Shown: positions 1 to 10,200, counted from the first letter of the stretch. The stretch is DNA of 64,000 bases from Uliginosibacterium flavum (GCF_040566545.1 NZ_JBEWZI010000008.1:124001-188000); one strand, 5' to 3'. The notes: generated by a model not told the origin, from the letters alone. A program made the numbers and translations.

Positions 1-2
1 AA

Positions 3-86
3 TCGGGTTCCGAGTCTCCCCTGATCGGTGAGCAGTGGAATACCGCCAATTGCATCGTGAAGACCACCAACGTGACCTCCTACTGA
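3..86 (+). CDS. Pectate lyase, PL3 family, 3' end only
   Basis: Only the last 27 codons and the stop are inside the window; the gene begins before base 1. The reading frame gives a tail with SGSES, GEQWNT, C and NVTSY, which lines up with the tail of the complete lyase at 779-1468 (KGSES, GEKWNT, C, DVTYK). The two are therefore tandem paralogues. The family cleaves polygalacturonate by beta-elimination outside the cell. The assignment rests on similarity to the neighbour, because the catalytic part is not visible. A hairpin terminator follows at 126-148. Confidence 0.78.
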   Translation, partial: SGSESPLIGEQWNTANCIVKTTNVTSY

Positions 87-125
87 TCACTGCCGCAGCC
101 CTGCGGGGCTGTTGCAAGATCACGA

Positions 126-148
126 CCCCGCCCGCGTGGCGGGGTTTT
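126..148 (+). terminator. Intrinsic terminator after the truncated pectate lyase gene
   Basis: A perfect 7-bp GC-only stem (CCCCGCC / GGCGGGG) with a 5-base loop is followed directly by TTTT. It lies 40 bases after the stop codon. A weaker hairpin (CAGCCC / GGGCTG) sits just before it. Confidence 0.75.
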
Positions 149-778
149 CTCTGAGCTGAAACGCCCGTTCACAGCTGCTTTTACCCCTTTAAATCAAGGC
201 TCTGTGCGCGTTTCCCGTTGGTACTTTTAGGCACCCACGCCCAAAGCCCCGTTCATACTGGGTTTGCAGTGGATTGCCTTGAACCCTCGCAGAGATAGGC
301 GCATCAAGGCTCTCCAAAAATAGCCAACGACCATCGCGAACAGAGCCTAAATCAATGCCGTGCTTGCCGCGCTGCAAGCTGGGCGCATCGAATCGTGACT
401 TTTTTGGCATTCGTGTGCATTTTTATTGGCTCAGGCGAATTTGTCTGACCGCTACGCCCAGCCGCGCCGTTCACGTTACCGAAAACAAGTCACACCAAGG
501 CTTGCGCCCTGCCTGACAAAAGGCACCGGTAACAGCTGCCCTCAATTTTTCCCGCCTGAAAATGAATTTTTGTACAAAAACAAGGGGTTAACCCATGTCT
601 TCGTGCTAAAAATTTTCCTTGAAATCGCGTAACACATCGTTACACTTCACTCACGGAACGCGCAGAATCCTGTAGGAACTTGGACTGCGTACATGTAAGT
701 ATTTTTCCTACATAAATTCCTGCTTTGGGCAAGCTAAACCCCGTTCAATTACAACGTACTTAATATTTGGAGACTCTC
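149..778. other. Intergenic region between the two pectate lyase genes
   Basis: About 630 bases with no gene I can support. A short minus-strand frame at 189-410 has no recognisable domain and no good start signal. The 3' half is AT-richer and probably holds the promoter of the downstream lyase. Two symmetric motifs are visible: GTAAC-N5-GTTAC at 629-643, and an inverted repeat GTAGGAA (672-678) with TTCCTAC (705-711). Either could be an operator, but I recognise no regulator for them. Confidence 0.4.
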
Positions 779-1468
779 ATGTATAGCAAGCTTCTGTTGG
801 CCATGGTCCTCGCTGTTTCTGCATTTGCTTCATCCGCCACCACCACCATCTCCGGCACCAAGGATTACTCTGGCGCAACCGTTGGCACGTCCTGTGCCGG
901 TGGCAGCGAAAGCCAGCAACCTGTCTTCCTGATCAAGGATGGCGGCACGCTGAAGAACGTCACCCTGAAGGCTGGCGGCGCTGCCGACGGTGTGCACTGT
1001 GAAGGTTCCTGCACCCTGTCCAACGTGAAATGGCCTGACGTCTGCGAAGACGCAGCCACCATGAAGGGCGGCTCGGGCAAGACCATGAGCGTAGTTGGCG
1101 GTTCCGCTGACAAGGCCTCAGACAAGGTGTTCCAGCACAACGGCAAGGGCAGCACGATCAAGATCAGCGGTTTCACTGCCGGCACCATCGGCAAGCTGTA
1201 TCGCTCCTGCGGCAACTGCTCCAGCAATGGCGGCCCGCGCTATGTCAACATCAGCAACACCAAGATCACCAAGGCAAGCGCTGGCGTGGCCGGTGTGAAC
1301 GCCAACTTCGGTGACAAAGCCACCATCCGCACGCTGACGGTCGGCAAGGGCAACGCAGTCTGTATCGAGTTCAAGGGCGTGCAAAAAGGCTCCGAGTCGC
1401 CGAAGGTTGGCGAAAAGTGGAACACCACTGCCTGTAACGTCAGCAAGTCCGACGTGACCTACAAGTAA
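779..1468 (+). CDS. Secreted pectate lyase, polysaccharide lyase family 3
   Basis: The product is 229 residues, the usual size for PL3 enzymes, which degrade pectate by calcium-dependent beta-elimination. Residues 1-20 form a signal peptide ending ASSA. The body shows family hallmarks in order: VFLIKDGGTLKNV, DGVHCEGSCTL, VCEDAA, SDKVFQHNG and KLYRSCGNC. These belong to the parallel beta-helix core and are rich in paired cysteines, as expected for an exported enzyme. I chose ATG 779 over an upstream in-frame TTG at 767 because the GGAG at 769-772 sits 6 bases before the ATG. The gene is a tandem paralogue of the truncated gene at 3-86 and has its own promoter region and terminator. Plant-polymer use is inferred from the family. 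Confidence 0.9.
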   Translation: MYSKLLLAMVLAVSAFASSATTTISGTKDYSGATVGTSCAGGSESQQPVFLIKDGGTLKNVTLKAGGAADGVHCEGSCTLSNVKWPDVCEDAATMKGGSGKTMSVVGGSADKASDKVFQHNGKGSTIKISGFTAGTIGKLYRSCGNCSSNGGPRYVNISNTKITKASAGVAGVNANFGDKATIRTLTVGKGNAVCIEFKGVQKGSESPKVGEKWNTTACNVSKSDVTYK

Positions 1469-1491
1469 TATCTGCAGTCTCTGCAAGACAG

Positions 1492-1521
1492 GCCCCTTTC
1501 TCTTCAGAGGAAGGGGCTTTT
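1492..1521 (+). terminator. Intrinsic terminator of the pectate lyase gene
   Basis: The stem GCCCCTT (1492-1498) and AAGGGGC (1511-1517) extends inward through CTC/GAG and ends in TTTT. It lies 23 bases after the stop. Confidence 0.8.
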
Positions 1522-1578
1522 CAGTTTACGAAAGCCCAAACCGTACAATTCAGACCCGTTCAAGCATTTCTGCATGCA

Positions 1579-3363
1579 ATGAACAAGAGTTCTTCCGGAA
1601 ACAAAGCCTCCGCCCTTGCTGCGCAGTGGCACAGCCAGGCTGTTGCCAGGCACAAGGCTGGCCAACTCGATGCGGCCGAGCCGCTTTACCGGCAAGCCCT
1701 GAAACAGGCGCCCGATTTCGCTGACAGCCTGCACATGCTGGGGGTATTGCACGCACAACGCGGCCAGCACGCCGAAGCCGCCGAACTGATCGGACGTGCT
1801 TTGCTGCAGCAGCCGAATGACCCGATGGTTCTGAACAACCTCGGCGGCGCCCTGAACCAGTTGCGGCGGAATGAAGAGGCACTGACCTGCTTCAACCGTT
1901 CAATCACGCTGCAAGGCGGCAATCCTGATACGCACACCAGCCGGGCAGATGCGCTACGTGGTCTGGGACGATTCGAGGAATCGCTGGCTGCGTGCGACAA
2001 GGCGCTCAGTCTAAAACCGGATCTGCTGCGCGCCCGGATTGCGCGGGGCAATGCCCTGCGCCGCCTGAATCGTTTTGACGCGGCCCTGAGCACCTTTGAT
2101 GAAATCCTTGCGCAGCGGCCGGACAGCCCCGAGGCGCTCAACGACCGGGGCAATGTGCTCTTCGATCTGCGCCGCTTCGACGATGCCATCGCCAGCTTCG
2201 ACCAGGCGCTGAGCACGCGCCCGAAATATCCAGATGCCCTCTTCAATCGCGCCAACACCTTGCGTGCCCTGCACCGTTTCGATGCCGCGATTGAGGCATA
2301 TGACGTGCTGCTGGAGAGCAGTCCGGGCCATGCCGAAGCCTGGAACAACCGTGGTGCAGCGTTAGAGATGTGCGGCAAGTTCAGCGAAGCGCTGGAGAGT
2401 TACGCCGCCGCCCGCAGTGCCAACCCCGCGCACGTCATGGCCCACCTGAACGCCGCGCTGTGCCATCTGCTGCTCGGTGATTTCTCCCAGGGCTGGCCGC
2501 TGTATCGCTGGCGCGAACAGGCCGAAGAGGCCCGCCTGAATGATCGCGCCCTGCCCGCCCCGCGCTGGGATGGCGAAACGCCGCTCGCCGGCAAACGCAT
2601 CCTGCTGCTGTCCGAACAAGGTCTGGGCGATGCGCTGCAGTTCTGCCGCTACGCCCGCCTGCTCGCCGCACAGGATGCGGAAATTGTGCTGGAAACCTGG
2701 CCGGCCTTGCACAGTTTGATGAGTCGCGTGACGGGCATCCGCCAGATCGTTTTGCGCGGCGACTCAGCGCCGGCGGTGGATTTCTGCGTGCCGCTGCTCG
2801 ACCTGCCGGGCCTGCTCGGCACCCGGCTCGACAGCATTCCGGCGCACACGCCTTACCTGTCAGCCGAGCCGGCACGCATGGCGCACTGGCAAACACGGCT
2901 GGCGACCGCGTGTATCCCCGGCAAGCGGCGGATCGGTCTGGTCTGGTCTGGCAACCCACAGCACAGCAACGATCACAAGCGCAGCATCGCGCTGGAGCGC
3001 CTGCGCCCGCTGTTGAATTGCAACGCACAGTTCATCAGCCTGCAACCCGAGGTGCGCGAGACCGATCTCGCCACCTTCACCACCAGCCTGCTGTTGGATC
3101 TGCGCAACGAGATCAAGGATTTCGAGGACACCGCCGCGCTGATCGAACAGCTCGATCTGGTGATCAGCGTCGACACCTCGGTCGCGCATCTGGCCGGCGC
3201 GCTGGGCAAGCCGACCTGGCTGCTGCTGCCGCACAAGCCGGACTGGCGCTGGCTGCTAGGCCGCACCGACAGCCCGTGGTATCCGGGCATGCGCCTTTTC
3301 CGCCAAAACGCGCACGATGACTGGGATGGCGTGGTGACGGAGCTTGTACAGGCACTAGCCTGA
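1579..3363 (+). CDS. TPR protein with C-terminal glycosyltransferase-like domain
   Basis: A 594-residue cytoplasmic protein with no signal peptide or membrane segment. Residues about 10-310 are eight or nine tandem tetratricopeptide repeats, with recurring A-xx-L/Y-x(3)-L-xx-P spacing and N-RG/NN motifs. The C-terminal third resembles a GT9/heptosyltransferase-type fold: LLLSEQGLGDALQF near residue 340, GLVWSGNP near 455, and DLVISVDTSVAHLAGALGKP near 525. Such TPR-glycosyltransferase fusions are common next to envelope or flagellar glycosylation genes, but no such gene is adjacent here, so substrate and acceptor are unknown. No clear Shine-Dalgarno precedes ATG 1579, so the start is less certain than the frame. 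The stop codon lies inside a copy of the dispersed palindromic repeat. Confidence 0.82.
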   Translation: MNKSSSGNKASALAAQWHSQAVARHKAGQLDAAEPLYRQALKQAPDFADSLHMLGVLHAQRGQHAEAAELIGRALLQQPNDPMVLNNLGGALNQLRRNEEALTCFNRSITLQGGNPDTHTSRADALRGLGRFEESLAACDKALSLKPDLLRARIARGNALRRLNRFDAALSTFDEILAQRPDSPEALNDRGNVLFDLRRFDDAIASFDQALSTRPKYPDALFNRANTLRALHRFDAAIEAYDVLLESSPGHAEAWNNRGAALEMCGKFSEALESYAAARSANPAHVMAHLNAALCHLLLGDFSQGWPLYRWREQAEEARLNDRALPAPRWDGETPLAGKRILLLSEQGLGDALQFCRYARLLAAQDAEIVLETWPALHSLMSRVTGIRQIVLRGDSAPAVDFCVPLLDLPGLLGTRLDSIPAHTPYLSAEPARMAHWQTRLATACIPGKRRIGLVWSGNPQHSNDHKRSIALERLRPLLNCNAQFISLQPEVRETDLATFTTSLLLDLRNEIKDFEDTAALIEQLDLVISVDTSVAHLAGALGKPTWLLLPHKPDWRWLLGRTDSPWYPGMRLFRQNAHDDWDGVVTELVQALA

Positions 3364-3390
3364 AGAGCCGCGCGCAGCTTGGGCCTTCAG
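3358..3390. repeat. Dispersed palindromic repeat, degenerate copy
   Basis: A full left arm GCCTGAAGAGCCGC (3358-3371) overlaps the stop codon of the TPR gene and is followed by a weak right arm, GGGCCTTCAG (3381-3390). The same core recurs at 6563, 22688, 41468, 48697, 49164 and 59454. Confidence 0.5.
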
Positions 3391-3489
3391 CCTGCCTGCC
3401 GCAAGAATCAAGCTGGGTGCGGGTCTTCAAGGCACTCGCGCGTAGTCTGGATTCCGCTGCGCGGCATCCGGTTTACAAAAACCTGCCCA

Positions 3490-5640
3490 TCACTCCACCA
3501 CCGGATCCAGCCGCACCAGCCGGTCGCCGTGGGCGAACAGGCTCTGGCTGCCGGGATCGACGAACACCCGTTTGTAACGCGCCGTGCTGTGCGTATCCAC
3601 CAGCGTCCAGCTCAAGCCTTCGTCAATCGAGCGCAGAACCACCCCGCCGCGCCCGGCCACCAGCATGTTGCCCGTTGCGGCATCCAGCACTGGTGCGCGC
3701 AGCAGCTCGTGCGTGCCACTGTCCACGGCTTGCCAGCTGGCACCGGCATCCACCGAGCGCAGGATCAAGCCATCCGGGCCGGTGGTGATCAGGGCCGTGC
3801 CGCTCGCACTGGCAGCAATCCCGCGCAGCGCCTGCGTCGTGCCGCTATTGACGGCCTGCCAGGTGGCGCCGCCATCAGCCGATCGCCGGATGGCGCCGCC
3901 ATCGCCCAACACGATCAAGATCGTGCCGCTGGCATCGCTGTAGCCACTGAAAAGTTTGGGCGCGCCTTCAAGCGCCACCACCTGCCAGGTCTTGCCGGTG
4001 TCGGTGGAGCGCGCCAGCATGCCCTCTTCGCCAAACACCCACAGCCGGCCGGCGCCATCGGCCAGCCCGCCAAACAGGGCTTTGTCACCAAAAGCGGGCA
4101 ACACCTGCGGTTCGGCGCTCACGCTATCCATCCGCCCGATGGCGCCATGATCGCCAAACATCACAACAGCGCCGCTGCGCGGATCCAGCATCAGGCCCTG
4201 ATAACTGTCGCCTGCGTTGCTGAAGTTGCGCCAGTTCGCGCCACCATCCTTTGAGCTCATCACCGAGCGATGCCCGCCAGCGACTACCAGCGCGCCGCTT
4301 TTCGGATCGGCCAGCATGTCGTTCAGAAAGGCCGGCTCCACCAGCGCCTGATTCGTGCTCACCTGCCAGCTGCGCCCGCCGTCGGTCGAGCGCGACACCA
4401 TCCGGTACGCGCCCACGGCCAGCAAGGCGCCACTCTTCGCATCGCGTGCCATGGCGTGTACATATTCTGGCTGCGCCTGATGACGAATCTGCCAGCTTTG
4501 CCCCGCGTCGCTGGAGGCCAGCACCAACGCGCCTTTGGACACGGCCAGCAAGGCACCGCTCTTGGGCTCCAGAATCATGGACTCGATGTTCTGGCGGGTC
4601 GGTGCCTCGATTTTTGACCAGGTTTTCCCCGCGTCAGCCGAACGCACGAACACCCCGCCATCCCCGGCCGCCAGCACCACGCCGGGGGCAGCGGGCAGCA
4701 CGCTGATGCTGGACAGATACTTGTCGGTCGGCGTGCGCGCCAGACGCCAGCGCTTGCCCGCATCGCGGGATTGCAGCACCGCGCCGGTGGCTGTCGTCGC
4801 CAGCAGCAAACCTGCCTTCGCGCCCTGTGCCGGGGCCTGCACGATGCGCGTGATGTAGTCGGTTTTTTTCACGCTCAGCACCACACTCCAGCGCCGCCCC
4901 CCGTCGACGGAACGCAGGATCTTGCCGTCGGACGTGCCCGCCAGCAGCGCGCCCCCCGACGCCTCGCGCAGCAGACGGGTGATGGCCGCATCGGTCCGCA
5001 GATTGCTCGCCGACCAGCTGTCCCCGCCGTCCGCGGACCAGGCCAGCACGCCGCCCTCGCCGCCGATTAACCAGCTCTTGTGCGCCGGATCAAACAGCAC
5101 CGAGCCGACCCCGCCCGGCAAGCCCAGATCCAGCGCCTCCCAGTGCTCACCGCCATCGGCCGAACGAGTGATCGTGCCCTGCACCCCGACCGCCAGCGCC
5201 TGCTTGCCTGTGTCATCAAAAGCCAGGGCCATTAAATTCTGCGCCACCGCACTCGGGCGCGCCTGCCAGCTCATCCCCTTGTCGCTGGACGCCAGAATAG
5301 CGCCCTGCTCGCCCACCGCAAACAGGCCCTGCCCATCCGGCGTCGGCGTGATCGCCAGAATGTTGCCGCTCACCGGCGTGGGTGCATTCAGCCAGGTCTT
5401 GCCCGCATCGCGGCTATGCCAGATCGTGCCATCACTGCCGCCCACCAGCAGTGCGCCCTCGCGCGGCTCCAGCGCCAGCGTCATCAAGGTCGGATTGATC
5501 ACCACAGGCTGGTAGCGCACTTCGCGGGCGCTGACCGGGCTCGCAGTGCTTGCCAGGGGTTCGCTCGCCTTGCCACAAGCCGTCAGCGCCAACAGCGCCA
5601 GGCCACACAGACCCGCGCATCGATTCGTGTTCATCTGCAT
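3490..5640 (-). CDS. Asp-box (YCF48-like) repeat lipoprotein
   Basis: A 716-residue lipoprotein: N-terminal signal with lipobox LTAC, so it should be lipidated and held in the envelope. The rest is a run of about fourteen BNR/Asp-box motifs of the form S-x-D-x-G-x-x-W (variants GKTW, GMSW, GEHW, GDSW, GRRW, GQSW, GANW, GASW), 45-50 residues apart. That implies two successive beta-propellers, as in the YCF48/Hcf136 group. YCF48 assists photosystem II assembly, but bacterial relatives outside cyanobacteria are mostly uncharacterised, so no reaction is assigned. The frame stays open upstream to 5916. I chose the ATG at 5640 because AAGGAG lies five bases before it and it gives the lipoprotein signal. 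The gene is divergent from the metalloprotease-like gene at 5789. Confidence 0.85.
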   Translation of the reverse strand: MQMNTNRCAGLCGLALLALTACGKASEPLASTASPVSAREVRYQPVVINPTLMTLALEPREGALLVGGSDGTIWHSRDAGKTWLNAPTPVSGNILAITPTPDGQGLFAVGEQGAILASSDKGMSWQARPSAVAQNLMALAFDDTGKQALAVGVQGTITRSADGGEHWEALDLGLPGGVGSVLFDPAHKSWLIGGEGGVLAWSADGGDSWSASNLRTDAAITRLLREASGGALLAGTSDGKILRSVDGGRRWSVVLSVKKTDYITRIVQAPAQGAKAGLLLATTATGAVLQSRDAGKRWRLARTPTDKYLSSISVLPAAPGVVLAAGDGGVFVRSADAGKTWSKIEAPTRQNIESMILEPKSGALLAVSKGALVLASSDAGQSWQIRHQAQPEYVHAMARDAKSGALLAVGAYRMVSRSTDGGRSWQVSTNQALVEPAFLNDMLADPKSGALVVAGGHRSVMSSKDGGANWRNFSNAGDSYQGLMLDPRSGAVVMFGDHGAIGRMDSVSAEPQVLPAFGDKALFGGLADGAGRLWVFGEEGMLARSTDTGKTWQVVALEGAPKLFSGYSDASGTILIVLGDGGAIRRSADGGATWQAVNSGTTQALRGIAASASGTALITTGPDGLILRSVDAGASWQAVDSGTHELLRAPVLDAATGNMLVAGRGGVVLRSIDEGLSWTLVDTHSTARYKRVFVDPGSQSLFAHGDRLVRLDPVVE

Positions 5641-5788
5641 GCTCTCTCCTTGTCTGGCACGGGCGTGCCAGAATGTCTCCGATTTATTGATTTTTGCGTG
5701 GTCTGTCGCCACATCAGCAGTGGATTGTAATGCCCCCGGGCGGATGCGGGCGAAACGCTGCAATACGAACAATGTTATCGGAAACAAA

Positions 5789-6559
5789 ATGTACAAGAAG
5801 CTGCGCATCGGCATCCTCCTCTTCATCCTGCTGACGGTCGCCGTCTCCACTTGGCGTGCCAATGCCAAGGTCACGGGCTGGCAGAGCACCTTGCAGGTCG
5901 CGCTGTTCCCGATCAACGCCGATGGCAGCGCTGCCAGCCAGCGTTACATCGATGCCCTGCAAGCCAGCAGCATCGAGCCGATCGGCGACTATCTGGGCGA
6001 ACAAGCCAAGCAGCACGGCCTGAACAAACTCTATCCTGTGCGCGTCAGCCTCGGCCCGGCTATTCAAAGTCTGCCGCCCGCGCAGCCCACGCGCGGCAGC
6101 GCGCTCGATGCCATCGTCTGGAGCCTGAAGATGCGCTGGTGGGCCTGGCGCAACACGCCGGCCACCGCGATCCGCCCGGATGTGCGCGTGTATCAGCTTT
6201 ACTACGATCCGGCCACCCACAGCTCAGTGCCCGATTCCGCCGGCCTCGCGAAGGGCCAGATCGGCATCGCCCACCTGTTTGCCACGCGCCAGATGCACGG
6301 CAGCAACCTCGTCGTCACCACCCACGAATTGCTGCACACCCTGGGCGCCACCGACAAATACGATCCCCGCAACGGTCTGCCGATCTTCCCTGCCGGTTAC
6401 GCCGAGCCCGAACTGAACCCGCGCCTGCCGCAGCAATTTGCAGAAATCATGGGCGGTCGGATTCCCGTGGATGAAGGCCGCGCAGAGATTCCGGCCAGCC
6501 TCGGCGCCACCCTGATCGGCCCGCAGACTGCGCGGGAGATTGGCTGGATCAAGAAATAA
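5789..6559 (+). CDS. Membrane-anchored metzincin-like zinc metallopeptidase (putative)
   Basis: A 256-residue protein with an N-terminal hydrophobic segment (residues about 6-22) that should anchor it in the inner membrane or act as a signal. The diagnostic feature is H179-E180-x-x-H183-x-x-G186-x-x-D189, the extended zinc site of metzincins with Asp as third ligand. A Met at IMGG about 40 residues later could supply the Met-turn. The rest has no family I can name. The start at ATG 5789 gives the clean signal segment; the open frame extends further upstream without a better start. The gene is transcribed away from the Asp-box lipoprotein. Its substrate is unknown. Confidence 0.65.
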   Translation: MYKKLRIGILLFILLTVAVSTWRANAKVTGWQSTLQVALFPINADGSAASQRYIDALQASSIEPIGDYLGEQAKQHGLNKLYPVRVSLGPAIQSLPPAQPTRGSALDAIVWSLKMRWWAWRNTPATAIRPDVRVYQLYYDPATHSSVPDSAGLAKGQIGIAHLFATRQMHGSNLVVTTHELLHTLGATDKYDPRNGLPIFPAGYAEPELNPRLPQQFAEIMGGRIPVDEGRAEIPASLGATLIGPQTAREIGWIKK

Positions 6560-6562
6560 GCG

Positions 6563-6597
6563 GCCTGCAGAGCCGCACTGGATGGACCTCTGCAGGC
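6563..6597. repeat. Dispersed palindromic repeat, CTGCAG variant
   Basis: GCCTGCAGAGCCGC (6563-6576) and CCTCTGCAGGC (6587-6597) pair around a 10-base loop just after the metallopeptidase stop codon. CTGCAG replaces the usual CTGAAG, and the change is compensated in both arms. Confidence 0.5.
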
Positions 6598-6735
6598 ACC
6601 CTGCCCGCACCACCTCACCCCGCTTGGTTAAGCACCAGACCATGCTGCAGATCGCCGCTGCGCGCGCCACTCCAAGGGGGTAAATTGCGCTCGGCGCATA
6701 GCTGCAGGTATGCTGCCGCGCACGCTTCGCATTGA

Positions 6736-7188
6736 ATGACGCTTACGGACGAGATGAAAATGAGCTTTCGCACGCACGGTTCAGTCGCGATCCAGGAGGA
6801 AGGCCAGATCCTCATTGCCCGGATCGCCGGCCCCTGGAATGCGGAGCTGATCGCCGAGTATCAGCAGCTGATGCACGCGCATGTAGTAGCACTCGCCGCG
6901 CGCGGCCCCTGGGGGCTGATCATCGAAATCAGCGGTGCTGCACTGTGCCCGCCGGATGCGCTCGAGCGCATTCGCAGCGGCGCGCGCGAACATGCCCGCA
7001 ACTGGCGACGCGCCTGCACCTGCTACGTGATCGGACCGGACGTTGAGGGCTATCGCATCACCGACCGGATCTGGCGCGACATCTACGCGGGCGTAATGCC
7101 TGTTGAAATCGTGGAAACGCACGATGCCGCAGTGCGTTGGACAGCCCAACAACTCGCCACTCCACCCGCGCCTGTGTTGCAGGAGTAG
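6736..7188 (+). CDS. Small STAS/SpoIIAA-like protein of unknown function
   Basis: A 150-residue soluble protein. The central part, with GPWN near residue 33 and a hydrophobic beta strand WGLIIEIS near 63 followed by a helix, resembles small uncharacterised proteins with a STAS/SpoIIAA-like alternating alpha/beta fold. No catalytic motif is visible. Three in-frame ATGs (6736, 6754, 6760) lie within 24 bases and none has a strong ribosome-binding site, so the N-terminus is uncertain by up to eight residues. It stands alone, about 95 bases before the DUF2339 gene on the same strand. STAS-type folds often bind nucleotides or partner proteins, but no partner is visible here. Confidence 0.6.
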   Translation: MTLTDEMKMSFRTHGSVAIQEEGQILIARIAGPWNAELIAEYQQLMHAHVVALAARGPWGLIIEISGAALCPPDALERIRSGAREHARNWRRACTCYVIGPDVEGYRITDRIWRDIYAGVMPVEIVETHDAAVRWTAQQLATPPAPVLQE

Positions 7189-7288
7189 CCGTTCGGGGAA
7201 CAGCCTTCACCGCCCTTCCATCCGCCCTGCACCAAGCCCTCCGCGCAGCTCTGTTACCATCCCGTGACAACATGACGGGGGAGTGATT

Positions 7289-10200
7289 GTGGAAGGTTTG
7301 ATCGTGTTATCGGTTCTGCTAGGGGCCGCCTATTTTCTGGGCTTGCCGATCCTCACCCTGATTGCCTGGTCACGCGGCTCCAGCCAGGACAAGCAGATCC
7401 ACAAACTGCAACAAGGCCTGAAAGCCGCCGAGGCGCGCAGCACAGCGCTGGAATTACGGCTGAAGGATTTGCAGCGCAATGTGGATACGCTACGCGAGCA
7501 GCCAATAGCGACGCCGCCTGCTGCGCCAGAACCGCTAGCCCGCGCAATGGCGCCTTCTCCCTCAGTCCCTCTCGCCGAAACAGGGGAAGGAAGCACAACC
7601 GCCCCCGCTGCGCATCCCGTCGCAGCTGCGACTCAGCCTGTCACCCCGATTATCCTCAAGCCCGAACCGGCCCTGCCGCTGCAGCGCGACGCCGAGCCGG
7701 TCGCCAGCGTTTTACGCGTGGATCTGCGTCAGGATATTCCGCTGGACGAGCGCCCGCTGGAGCTGCTCGACGCACCTCTGCCGTCGGCCGATGTGGTCTT
7801 GCCTTGGGGAACGCCAAGCAGTGCGGAGCCGCCCAAGCCACTCGCCACGCCCACCGTGTCGGCCGCCCCGAGCACGCCAGCGCCGGCTTTCAATCCCGAG
7901 CTGAAGCTTGAGCCAACAGCCCCGGCAACACCGCCAGCCAGCACACCGGCCGCAGAGCCGCATGCAGCAAGCGTCTCCAGCACATCAGCGCCACAAGCCA
8001 CGCCCCGCGCGGTTGTACAGCCACCCTCCACACAAAAGCCCGCCGCACAACGCATTCCGGCACGCCACCTGCCGCCGCGTGCGCCACGCGCGCCGGCCGA
8101 ACCTTCCCTCATCGAACGCGGTTTCAAGGCCGCGAAGGACTGGCTCTTCGGCGGCAACACCATCGTCCGCGTCGGCATGCTGCTGGTCTTCCTCGGCCTG
8201 GCCTTCCTCTTGCGCTACGCCTCGGAGCGCGTGGTGATTCCGCTGGAACTGCGCTATCTCGCCGTGGCTGCGACCTCGCTCGTCGCACTGGCGCTGGGCT
8301 GGCGTTTGCGCCTCAAGCGCCCGGACTACGCGCTGCTGATGCAGGGCGGCGCCGTGGCGGTGATGTACCTCACGGTCTTCGCTGCACTCAAACTGCATGA
8401 GCAGCCGCTGCTATCGACCGAGGCCGGCTTTGCCCTGCTGGTCGCCGTGGTGGCTCTGTCCGGCCTGCTCGCGGTGTTGCAGAATTCCCTGTCGCTGGCA
8501 GTAGCCGGCGCGCTGGGCGGCTTCGCCACGCCAATTCTGGTATCGACCGGCGGCGGCAATCACGTCGCACTATTCACCTATTTCGCCCTGCTCAATACCG
8601 GCATCCTTGGCATCGCCTGGTTCAAGGCATGGCGCCCGCTGAATCTGGTCGGCTTCTTCGGCACCTTCCTGATCGGCCTGTCCTGGGGACTGCGCAGTTA
8701 CGATCCGGCCCTGCATTTCGCCAATACCGAGCCCTTCCTGATCCTGTTCTTCCTGATGTTCGTCACCATCGGCCTGCTGTTTGCGCGCCGCGTCATGCTG
8801 AATGACCCGAGCGCACCGGGTGGCCGCGATACGGCCGAATGGTCGGCCTGGTTCGCCCAGAAAGGCCACGCCGCCCAGCGTTACGTGGATGGCACGATCC
8901 TCTTCGGCACGCCCATCGTGGCTTTCAGCCTGCAGGTCGGATTGATCAAGCATATCGAATACGGCACAGCCTTCAGCGCGCTGGCGCTGGGCATGTTCTA
9001 CCTCGTGCTGGCGCGCTTCACGCACAGCAGCAACCCGGCTCGCCATCGCCTGCTCACCGAAGTATTCCTGGCGCTGGGCATGATCTTCGCCTCGCTGGCG
9101 ATTCCGCTGGGTCTGGACGCGCAATGGACTTCCGCCGCCTGGGCAGTCGAGGCCGCCGGCATCTACTGGATCGGCCATCGCCAGAATCGCCCCTTCGCAC
9201 GCGGCTTTGCGCTGCTGCTGCAGGCCGGCGCCACGCTCGCCTTCCTCCACAAAGTCGACGCAGGCCAAGAGACGATCCTCACCGGTTCGGCGCTGGGCGC
9301 GCTGATGCTCGGCCTGTCCTTCCTGTCCAACATGCTGGTGCTGCGCAAGCACGTAAGCCCGGAACGGGAATCCGAAAACTGGGACGGCAGCTTCGGCCCG
9401 GTCTTCAGCTGTCTCGGCCTGTGGAGCCTGTTCGCCATGGCCCCGATGAGCTATCTGGCCGAAGGCACAGCCACCGCGCTGGCCATTGGCGCCTTCGTCG
9501 CCGTGTTCGCCGCCCTGCAATGGCGCCTCACCGGCTGGGTGTACAGCGCCGTACTGGCGCATCTGATCGCCTTGCTGGCCTATTCCGGCACCCTGCACCA
9601 GGGCGAGGGCACACTGATCTCCGGCAATCTGATTATCGCGCTGCTACTCGGCGTCACCTTGCTGGGCAATGCCGCCCTGCTGCGCCTGCATCGCGGCGCG
9701 CAGGACAATGGCGAGTTCAAGTACAACGCCCTGCTGCCGCTGTTCGGCACGCTGGGCCTGTGGGTGCTGTATCTGCTCGCGCCGATGCAGTTCGCGCGTG
9801 ATTACACCGCCTGCGCCTGGGCACTGGCCAGCAGCCTGACCGTCTTCCTCGCCCTGCGCCTGAAGGCGCGTGGCTGGCTGGCCAATGCGCTGCTGGTGCA
9901 ACTGGTGGCTGGCGGACTCTTCCTCGCCTCGCTGCAGCATGCGGAAGACGCCGTCCTCAGCGGCAATCTGGATGCCGCGATCCTGCTCGGCATCACCCTG
10001 CTGACCAATGCCGCGCTGCTGGCGAAGCAAGGCACAGACACTACGCAAAGCCCGCTGCCGCCCTTGCTCAGCAGCTTCGGTCTGTGGTCGCTGTACCTGA
10101 TCGCGCCGCTCACGCTGCTTGCCGAACACACGGCCGCCGCCTGGGCGCTGGCCGGTATGCTTACGGTCTTCGTCGGGTTGAAGCTCAAGGCCCGTGGCTG

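Noticed and set aside
189..410. A 73-codon minus-strand frame between the pectate lyase genes
   Set aside because: No ribosome-binding site, no domain, and no link to neighbours. It could be a remnant, but I cannot support it.
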